Assembly (NCBI GenBank): GCA_014529385.2
Contig: CM043958.1
Coordinates: 86,560,525-86,624,524 of the forward strand
Direction: 5' to 3'
DNA from: Adiantum capillus-veneris
Lineage: Eukaryota; Streptophyta; Polypodiopsida; Polypodiales; Pteridaceae
DNA: 64,000 nt
Part shown: in pieces, positions 56,319 through 64,000 of the stretch
Layout: each line of letters opens with the position of its first letter
Position numbering within the stretch: the stretch's first letter is position 1
Notes under the pieces: generated by a model
What the model saw: only the letters and a program-made list of their open reading frames with translations
Database searches by the model: none
Told to the model about the DNA's origin: nothing
Program-made: the position numbers and the translations under genes

Positions 56319-56351
<33 letters not shown>

Positions 56352-56656
56352 AATTGCAAATGTGAATTTTTCTAGATAGAGGAGAAACTATTGAATGAAA
56401 AAGCAAGTTTCTAATGGAAAATTAATGAGTTTAATGCTAATGAAGCTTCCAATTAGCTAGTGAGTAGTGGCCCACAAGTCTTTAACTCAAGAACATGCTC
56501 GTGCTAGCCAATGGAATTCTAACTAGGCATGCACTATGCAATAGAAGGGCAAACCTCATAGATCTAGTTAATGATGATTAAGGAATTCTAATCATACTAG
56601 CATGAAAATTCATAATGAAAAATCTAGCTAGCATATCTTGGTGCTCTGATACCACT

Positions 56657-56980
56657 TGATGGGAATGTGATCATGCTAGCTAGGGTGGATGAAAGATAAA
56701 CATCATGCACACAAGTGAGTGTGTGTTGGCTAGATTATCACTCAAGCAAATTAGGTTCCAAGATCAATTAACTTGGACTCATAAACACGATCTTGAGTAT
56801 TTGCTAATCCATCACAAGCTCACCATAAACAAGGGAGATATGTTGCAAAATAGACTTATATTTATTCATTCATGAAATGAGCTTTAAGTAGTAGCTCTAC
56901 ACCCTTGCACCACTCCATGTGGGATAATTCCTTCTCTTCACTCTTGGACTCATATTCTAGGACAAAGCTCACACTTTACA
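56657..56980 (-). repeat. Element H 5' LTR
   Basis: On the minus strand it runs from TGTAAAG to CCCATCA and is followed two bases later by the primer site. Confidence 0.85.
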
Positions 56981-56999
56981 CAAGGCAATGAAAAGGATT

Positions 57000-57480
57000 G
57001 TGGTAGGTAGACAAGTACATTAAGCACTATCGCCATAACAAAAAACTGTCATTTCAAAAAAGAAACTTCAAGGCAAATAAAATTACCATAACATAAAATA
57101 ATGTCATGACAAGAAAACCACCATGACCAAAAACAAAGTACCATGATAGGTACCTTGGGCTACACAATACCTGAAAAAATTAGCCATGAACCTACAACTA
57201 CCATGGTAGGAAAAACTACTTTGCTAGTACCTTGGACACAAGCACCATAGCAAACAAACTTCCATGAAAAAAAAACAATTATAGAAAAAAACCAAGAAAA
57301 AGTACCTTGGACACTACCACCATAATAGAAATGGCATTCCAAAAAACCACCAAGGCAATGAAATATACCATGGAAAGTAGAAAATTTACCATGGACAAAG
57401 AATCCTTTCATATTACAAAAGACACTAGAAACTATGTCAATGAAAAGGAGGTATAATTCCATTCATAGTACAGAACATTC
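57000..57480. repeat. Degenerate tandem repeat, period about 76 bp
   Basis: TACCTTGG occurs at 57151, 57228 and 57303, with related ACCATRRTAG and ATGRAAAAA words between. The units are much diverged. The open frame on the minus strand is tyrosine/phenylalanine-rich only because of the repeat. Confidence 0.5.
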
Positions 57481-58160
57481 TTATACACAAGTGCTGAAAT
57501 CAAGAGCCAGAAGATATAATAGTCCACATCTTCAAGCCAAGGAACTTTGAAAACCATAGTTGAGAAGATAACCCTCACCTGCACCCATGGAAACAACACA
57601 ACATTTAGTTAGCATTGGTACTGTATGCAGGTGATGCATGGGTATCCCACATGTTATAGATGTCACCCGACTAGATTGCTTTCAAAGATAAATAATAAGA
57701 AAGGTCAAGCTAATCATATATTCAGAGATGAAATCATTTACAAGGGGAAAAACCATATGAAGTCCCTTGTGCTTTACAAGCTCTCATGAGATAAAGTTCA
57801 ACAAAAGAAGCTATTCAAGTGCCTCTACTGGCATATGCATGAGGAATACTTACAACCATCAAATAGTTCGGATAGCAGTCCCTTTCAATACCAAAAGTCA
57901 CCTAAGAATGAGTTGGAGCAGTCAACTCCACAATAGCCTGCTTATCCTTGCCCTTTACCATAGATCCAACATTTAATACTACCCCTTTGCAGGTAAAATC
58001 CTCACAGTCCTAATGTACATACACTTCTCCCAAATACACACACCACTAATGCTATAAGTAAGCATGTAAAGCTCACCTTTTTATAGGTTTTGGAGCAAGT
58101 GGCCACCTTCCTTCTTAGCTGTATGGCAGACCTGGCTTCAAGAGGGGGATGGTGTAGCAG
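57481..58160. other. No gene recognised
   Basis: Short frames, no domain, no LTR ends. Confidence 0.45.
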
Positions 58161-58167
58161 CACCGCC

Positions 58168-58277
58168 ACACACACACACACGCACGCACGCACGCGCACG
58201 CGCACACACACGCGCACGTGCACACACACACACACACACACACGCACAGGCACAGGCACACGCACACACACACACAG
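58168..58277. repeat. (CA)n/(CG)n-mixed microsatellite
   Basis: An alternating purine-pyrimidine tract of CA, CGCA and CGCG units, about 110 bp. Such sequence can adopt Z-DNA. Confidence 0.92.
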
Positions 58278-58489
58278 AGCACTTAAGAGCACAATATCAC
58301 AGACCCGTCAGGAGGGAGCCACCTCGCTATTAAGCAGAAGACGACATCATTTACAGAGCCGGTTAGCCCACCCATAACCCATTTAGTATCTAAGGGTTAG
58401 GTATCATTAAGGTACCACCTTACAAAAATTACGTAGTGAATTTAAGTGAGTTATTCACTAAAAGTATTCCACACCAACAGTCCCAGTAA

Positions 58490-58926
58490 AAATATACCAA
58501 GGAAATAGTAACACACTAAAAACAGCCATGTGTGTGTGTACCAGTACCAGTATAGTTCAGTAGTACAAACAGGTATCAATATCAGTACCAATATACAACA
58601 CCAATACAACTCTAGTATTACCAGTAGCAGTATAGGAGTATCAGTATCAGTAGTGTATAGTGCCAGTATCAGTACCACTATAGTCTTGTAGTACTAGTAA
58701 GTACCAATATCAGTATTAGTATATATTGTACCAGTACAACGAGTACTACTAGTAGCAGTATAGGAGTACAATAACAATAGTGTATAGTGTCAGTATCAGT
58801 ACCAATATCATCTAGTAGTACCAATAATTACCAGTACCAGTACCAGTATACGTTGTACCAGTACTCCTAGTACTAGTATAGCAGTAACAATATCAGTAGT
58901 AGAACCAATACCAGTACTAGTACTAG

Positions 58927-58930
<4 letters not shown>
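58490..58930. repeat. AGT-rich satellite with about 128-bp higher-order period
   Basis: Words such as CAGTAC, CAGTAT, AGTAGT and TACCAGT fill the tract. Longer blocks recur: AGTAGCAGTATAGGAGTA at 58623 and 58751, and TAGTGTATAG at 58651 and 58778. The higher-order unit is therefore about 127-128 bp. It runs straight into a (GT)n tract. Confidence 0.8.

Positions 58931-58978
<48 letters not shown>
58931..58978. repeat. (GT)n microsatellite
   Basis: About 24 GT units. Confidence 0.95.
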
Positions 58979-58979
<1 letters not shown>

Positions 58980-58999
58980 CACCTTGTGGTGGGAGCCAC

Positions 59000-59429
59000 T
59001 TCTTAATATCAAATAAGGTAACTATTTTTTGCTCACGGATACATGTCTTTTTTTGGAGGTGGTTAGATGTAAATTGTCATCTCATTATTCAACAGCCCCA
59101 TGCTATTCACTTGCCCGCTCACGACTATTGTGCTACCACAATAGCCCTGTCACATGCCCCAACTTTACCACAACTTTGTTATCATACGTGGTATCACCTC
59201 CAATAGGTTCTCACAATCAATCAAGCCCTCGTCCTACCAAATAGAAGCTGCCTATCAAAACAACTTATATAGTGTTAGATATAAGACACTCTAAAGAAAG
59301 CTTTCAAATTTATGTCTACCAAATGAGGATGTATCACATGGTCTATCACATGTCACATGTTGACTATAAGCATCCAGTTGTAAGAGGGTGCTCACACATA
59401 TTGGGTGGTACAAAACCCACACCGTAACA
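59000..59429 (-). repeat. Probable LTR (minus strand), left end unknown
   Basis: On the minus strand a polypurine tract AAAAGGGGGGGA (59442-59431) is followed by TGTTACGGTGTGGG starting at 59429, which looks like the start of a 3' LTR. The other end and a partner LTR were not found; the left limit given is nominal. Confidence 0.5.
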
Positions 59430-59754
59430 ATCCCCCCCTTTTGGGTTTTGTCGCACTAAAGAAATCAGCTACTCCCCTCAAAACACACTAGAGATAGGTA
59501 CACATGACACAATCCTCCCCTTGAACACAAATAGGGAAAGGATGCACAAAATCCCCCATGGAGAAAGTGGGATACGCAAAATCCTCCGCTACAACACAAA
59601 GGGGTGACGAATACATGGCTAAAGTGCTCAAAATAAATCAGTGTAACTAAACCAACAAATCCATTTTTGGTGTTGGAATGTTCAGTAGCAACATTGATTT
59701 GAGTTTGGCCTTTGTCTTTGTAGCGGTTGTTGTTGCTTGTGGTCGCCTTATACT

Positions 59755-59910
59755 TGTTGTTGTTATCTTTCTATTCGCAATACTTGGATGAGTAATTGTT
59801 TTTTCCACAATGCCTACACAGGTTCACTTCATAACTATCTTTTGACAAATGATTTGTATGGCCAGAGTGTGTGCATTTGAGGTTACTCTTGTTTTTATTA
59901 GCAGCTACTT
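59755..59910 (-). pseudogene. Retrotransposon gag fragment with two zinc knuckles
   Basis: The minus strand reads a first knuckle with both second Cys lost (KCTHSGHTNHLSKDS) and a second with Tyr in place of His (CRHCGKNNYSSKYC), then a stop. It lies on the correct side of the polypurine tract at 59431-59442, so both may belong to one dead element whose pol is deleted. Confidence 0.55.
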
Positions 59911-60461
59911 GGAAATCCCTGTAATGTAATCACTTATGTGTGCAAAAATGCTTAGCTCAAGGCTATAAATTGAACATGTATCTAGTCTTTCAATAATCAA
60001 ATAATCATTGCGTGGCTATGCTATGCTCTTGTGTGCATTGATTATCTAAGTGTGTAATTGGTACTCTCAGTCTCTTAATTATGTCACTAGCATGAATGCT
60101 ACATTGGATTACCTACCATAATCCAACACCATCCATGATGGTCATACTGTGCCATGGATGCATCCATTTCTATGATTGTCCAGCAGTCCCTTCTTTACAT
60201 TATGCAACATTCCCATACTACCATCATAGACATTCTGCAAGCTCGTTATATGCTCATTTCCAAATTTCATCATCATCATCTGTGGAGATGCAAGGTAGCA
60301 AATTTCTCATTTTGAATTCTCTCGCCCATGTCAACGGCTTGTGCAATGCCACATGCCTGGAGGTATTTTTAAATACAAAAATCTTAGGCAACTTAACAAA
60401 GATACATTAGAAAAGAGGGTTTTATATTCCATTTTGGAAAAATAAAATAAAAAATAAGGAG

Positions 60462-60794
60462 TTGTTATATTTATTCAAGCATGTTAAAAAAAGGGGGTTT
60501 TTTAAATACTCCGTGAACGCACATTACATACGGGAGTTCTCAATAGTGAACCCCTCGAGGCTTCACTTTGCATTTGCTAACAAGAGCTCAAGCTTCTTTG
60601 CCACAACCGTATTGGACATATCCAACAATCAATGTGCTCCCAAAGATGACATGCCCGCATCCATGTCCATGTCGAAAGGCTCTAGGTCCGAGAACAGGCT
60701 TCTTGACCCCATAGGACTCGGATGCAATAGAACGGCTCTTGGGATCTTACAATTTCGCATGCTATTTCAGAGTACAGTCTCAAGGCTCTGCTAA
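60462..60794 (+). other. Open frame of 110 codons, not recognised
   Basis: No domain or membrane segment. The stretch is less AT-rich than its surroundings. Without a homologue it is as likely chance as a gene. Confidence 0.2.
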
Positions 60795-60941
60795 TCGCCC
60801 GTCAACGATAGGCATTCCTGAAGCCCCCGTTGCCTTGTTCTCAACCTCTTAACGTTGCAGAGATTGAAGAAGGCAAGCCCCCAACTTTGAAAGCGCGTTG
60901 TTCTAGTCCATATTATACAGTGAGACTTAATTCTGACAGCG

Positions 60942-61013
60942 GCTTCCATAGCACAGTGGTAGTGCACTCGCCTTGTAAGCGAAAGGTCGCGAGTTCGATC
61001 CTCGCTGGGAGCC
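60942..61013 (+). tRNA. tRNA-Thr (anticodon UGU)
   Basis: A 72-base cloverleaf fits: acceptor GCTTCCA with TGGGAGC (one G-U pair), T8 and A9, D arm GCAC-AGTGGTA-GTGC, anticodon loop CTTGTAA with TGT, T arm GCGAG-TTCGATC-CTCGC fully paired. The anticodon stem has one C-A mismatch at its top. A and B boxes of the internal pol III promoter are intact. There is no intron, and CCA is not encoded. The 3' end is followed by extra GGGAGCC copies, and the first T4 terminator candidate is at about 61081-61084. It could be a normal nuclear gene, or a tRNA-derived repeat. Confidence 0.82.
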
Positions 61014-62122
61014 GGGAGCCGGGAGAAAAATCCAATTTAAATGGTGAATCCAATCGAGTAGGATTTCCTCTTCGGATTTATTTTGATCTAAGAATTTTAT
61101 AATAAAGTATTTATGGCTCTCTAAATTGTAACAGAAGAATCTGCAAACATAGTTTCTCTACAAAGCTTCTGCACATAATATTTCTATAGATATCAATAAT
61201 CTAAAGTTTTTTCTCAAAGTTAGTGGAGAAAGAAATACAAAGAGAGAGAGAGAGAGAGAGATGCTGAGAAAGACATTGGAGATATAAATATAGCGAGAAA
61301 TAGTAAAACCGAAAGAGAGAACATGAGGAGTTCAGTAAACTTTCTTTCCTCTTTCAAAAACTCTAGTCAAAGAAACAACTGGTCTTGCATGGTTGGCCTT
61401 GCCCTGACAATTTATTTTCTCAATATATAGTAAAATGCTATTGGAGAAGAATTTAAGATAAGCATAAAAGATGTTATATTTTTTTAAAGGTGAAAAACAG
61501 ATTTTAATTGTTACGCTACAATCAAACATTCTCTTATTTTTTGTGTAAAGTGCAATTTATACATAAAGATAAGAGCACTCACCTTATTCGTAGTGGTTTC
61601 ACTTGAAGAAGTACACACTTCAAAAAGCTTGCCTTGATGAACTACGAACAAAAGTAGAACATTAGTTACACTTTCCGTACCGTGAATTTATTTCTATATT
61701 AATATAAAAAAAGTAGATAGTGCACATTCTACTTGAGTGCCATACAAAACTATGGTGGAGAGTTGGCACTGTGTCTCTCCAATATTTAAAAGAAATGGAA
61801 GTGCCCTACCCCGTAGTTCATTTCCTACTACATAGTCATGGTATTCAAGAGCAATATAACGAACATGAATTTCACTATGATAATTTGATATCAAGTCCAT
61901 GGCACCGCCATGTGAATTTGTATGTTGTAATTTCATATTCAAGTCCTTGTCACAACAATATTAGAAGGATCTTGTAATCAACATGTTCCGAGAGACTACA
62001 TTTCATATAGAAAGCTCATAAAGTACTTTAGGAAACATTGACCAATTTTAGTTTCTATGATTGATGCCATTTTGAAGAGCTAGGGTTTCTATCACCTCAA
62101 TCACGTCTCTTCCATCTCTGCA
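61014..62122. other. No gene recognised; AT-rich
   Basis: Contains a short (GA)n near 61240-61260. Frames are short and without domains. Confidence 0.5.
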
Positions 62123-62743
62123 TTGATCATCGTTCACTGTCACAGCATATCCATTATATTCATCCTTGTAAATATCATGCTCTTTGTGAGTCCTTTGTCC
62201 ACCGCATCCCTGTGGCTATTGGATCCTGGAGTTTGGTGTAGTTGTATCATTCTCCCCCCGTTCAAGTTTCCTCTTTGCTTAAATTGGTCACAATTTATAT
62301 CTCTTTTTAGGTTTTGCACAAGTAAGCCTTGGATTAATAACCTTGTGTACGTGTGTGGACAAGTAAAGCCCTCCTTGCACCTCGAACTTGAGCCTACTAC
62401 AGACTCAATCCTCTACAAATTTTTGTGTGTGCAAGTAATACTTGATCATGGCTTTCAAATTGCCCACTTATGCCCCATTTGGAGCTCATTTGAGCTTCCT
62501 CGGGCTCTCTGCCAAGTTGCTACAAAAGGCACAAAACCCAAAGAATTGGTCCTCCCCAACAAGGAGCCAAATTTGACGGCTTGGTTTACGTGGGCGGACT
62601 TTATTCTTGGCACCTCACAGTGGCATAGGTTCAACCCCTCTTATTTTAGAGAGGCACATGGGCGGACGATGCCAACTTTGGCTTCAAAAGCCCCTATAGC
62701 TTGGTCTGGTCCGGTGGAGAGCATTCCTACACCCTCGTCTTGA
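62123..62743 (+). other. Open frame of 206 codons, not recognised
   Basis: This is the longest open frame outside the mobile elements. It begins with a hydrophobic stretch (IIFILVNIMLFVSPL). Composition is Cys/Trp/Ser/Leu-rich as in chance frames, and no domain is seen. It may be a real gene fragment or noise; I lean to noise. Confidence 0.2.
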
Positions 62744-62849
62744 GAGCATTCAGATGTCGCGCCCATCAGATCCCTTTTAAAACCTTTTCGATTCTGACCA
62801 TAGAAACCAAGGGGTATCTAATGAAAAAGCAATTGTGGGCCACAGTCAA

Positions 62850-62852
<3 letters not shown>

Positions 62853-62941
<89 letters not shown>
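62853..62941. repeat. (GA)n microsatellite, about 44 units
   Basis: Uninterrupted GA tract. The Arg-Glu open frame across it is a repeat artefact. Confidence 0.95.
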
Positions 62942-62944
<3 letters not shown>

Positions 62945-63089
62945 GAGTCTAGGCAGTCTCATACACAACACGAGATGAGCAAGCATTAACTATTCTTCTC
63001 ACTATAGTGGGGGATAACTACATCCACTATCTAGATGAATGCACTACTTCCTAGGTCATACTTGAGAGACACTTGGAGCCATAGCCAAA

Positions 63090-63545
63090 CACTCCAAAAT
63101 CTCTCTCAAAATGCAGCTCTATGGTCTCACCATGGAACCAAGAGAAGATCTCCCTTCTCTTCTCAATAGAATGAAAAGCATATGCACCCAGTTGGAGATG
63201 TACCAAATGCAGACTACGGTCAAATTTCATAGTACTCAAAGAAAAGGAGTCTATACCAAATTTGGAGGACATCATCAACTCACTCCAAGAGCATGAGAAG
63301 AAGATCCGAGATACAAAGACTTTAGGAGGAGCTTTTGTTGCTACATAATCAAGGAGCCCAACACAAAAGAGGTGCAACCGCACCAACCACACATCCAACA
63401 AATGTTACAAAATCAACTCTCGTGTGCATTGTGGTAAAAATAGTAATGGGTCTAATTGATGCTTGTACAATTTGAAAGATAAAGGCAAAGTCAACATAAC
63501 TGAAGAATCTAGTAGTAAGGAAGACAATGGAGCATTATGCTACGT
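63090..63545 (+). pseudogene. Copia gag fragment
   Basis: The plus strand reads LYGLTMEPREDLPSLLNRMK near 63117-63176, the UBN2-like gag pattern of copia elements. After a frameshift it reads IPNLEDIINSLQEHEKKIRD near 63255-63315, then a Cys-rich, knuckle-like stretch (CNRTNHTSNKC) near 63380-63410. Stops follow. No pol is present between here and the LTR start 240 bp downstream. Confidence 0.62.
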
Positions 63546-63767
63546 AGATGTACTCTAAAACACTCACATTATCCTACACCCTAATTGCTCACAATTCTCC
63601 AAGGGAGGAACTTCTACCCTACGCCCTTGTTGTCTACTGTTCTCAAGGGGAGGGATTTTTGGCCTACACCCTAATGTCACCACTCTCTAGGAGAGGTGCT
63701 CTTTTGTACACCTATTTAGATGGGAGACTTAGACCCCACTAGAAGATTTCTTTGATGTGCTCAAACA

Positions 63768-63782
63768 CAAAAAAGGGGAGGA
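63768..63782 (+). other. Polypurine tract
   Basis: AAAAAAAGGGGAGGA, in the position expected just before an LTR. Confidence 0.6.
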
Positions 63783-63783
63783 T

Positions 63784-64000
63784 TATTAGGTTTTGTGCCT
63801 AAGCCCACACCATGGAGCTCTCCCATTACTTCACTTTGTCCAGATTCATTGTATTTGCCTACTCGGCTTGCCTATCACTTTTAGTTTATGCTTGCATTGA
63901 ATCCACAAGATACACACAACCACACACATACCCATGGAGAAACATGCACGACCAAGAAGAGATTTGGGCTTATCTCGATGCCTACCATCATCTATGATGT
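63784..64000 (+). repeat. Start of a 3' LTR, cut by the window end
   Basis: TATTAGGTTTTGTGCC after the polypurine tract; the first two bases TA would be TG in an intact LTR. It runs off the window, so neither length nor partner can be seen. Confidence 0.5.

Larger units (their letters stand above)
55329..56980 (-). mobile_element. Element H: short LTR element (TRIM-like), copia-type primer site
   Basis: The LTRs are 56657-56980 (324 bp) and 55329-55649 (321 bp). On the minus strand the primer site TGGTATCAGAGC is at 56654-56643 and a polypurine tract AAGGGGAGGAT at about 55661-55650. CAAGG stands at 55324-55328 and 56981-56985, a perfect 5-bp target duplication. The total is 1652 bp. The interior (about 1 kb) holds a (CA)n tract and a short minus-strand frame (TWMGTLQHRRQTYKKEG near 56050) that I cannot assign; no pol is present. 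It depends on another element to move. Confidence 0.85.

Noticed and set aside
60462-60794. A small protein gene next to the tRNA
   Set aside because: No homology recognised, no conserved features; kept only as a low-confidence open frame.

Overview
This window looks like plant nuclear DNA that is almost entirely transposable elements and their relics. There are no operons and no intact single-copy protein gene I would defend. The plant assignment rests on Ty1/copia elements with a TGGTATCAGAGC-type primer site, Ty3/gypsy chromoviruses, decayed pentatricopeptide-repeat (PPR) sequence and very many (CT)n, (CA)n and (GA)n tracts. The style of the PPR repeats suggests a seed-free plant, perhaps a fern; that is a weak inference.

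Left part (1-26 kb). A copia LTR lies at the window edge (1-190). A decayed gypsy chromovirus on the plus strand follows (about 420-3593), with its probable 3' LTR and a 0.7 kb direct duplication up to 5945. A decayed PPR array occupies 7.6-9.5 kb, with an outlier at 10.1-10.4 kb. Next come a minus-strand truncated copia (13.9-15.1 kb), a minus-strand gypsy gag relic facing a plus-strand integrase relic (16-19.8 kb), and a copia deletion derivative with both LTRs and a perfect target duplication (20693-24372).

Centre (26.3-45.4 kb). This is a four-level nest. A minus-strand copia (Copia-D) is split by a minus-strand chromovirus (Gypsy-C, 123-bp LTRs). Gypsy-C is split by a plus-strand copia (Copia-A, 192-bp LTRs, target duplication CATGA). 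Copia-A is in turn split just before its gag start by a second plus-strand copia (Copia-B, target duplication GCGTA). LTR divergence is highest in Gypsy-C and lower in both inner elements, as the nesting order requires. Beside the nest is a gypsy LTR with a TGGTGCCGTTGC-type primer site (44.4-45.4 kb).

Right part (45.4-64 kb). A decayed FCP1-like phosphatase relic is at 46.7-47.4 kb. The most unusual element is at 48052-54982: 2.4-kb LTRs flank a 2.1-kb interior that codes only for a decayed gag and an acidic protein, with no protease, polymerase or integrase. It resembles the gag-only LTR (TR-GAG) class. A short 1.65-kb LTR element with almost no coding content (55329-56980), several microsatellites, a higher-order AGT-rich repeat, a probable tRNA-Thr(UGU) gene (60942-61013) and further gag/LTR relics complete the window.

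All element names are labels used only here. LTR ends, target duplications, stops and frameshifts were read by eye; counts of differences are manual.
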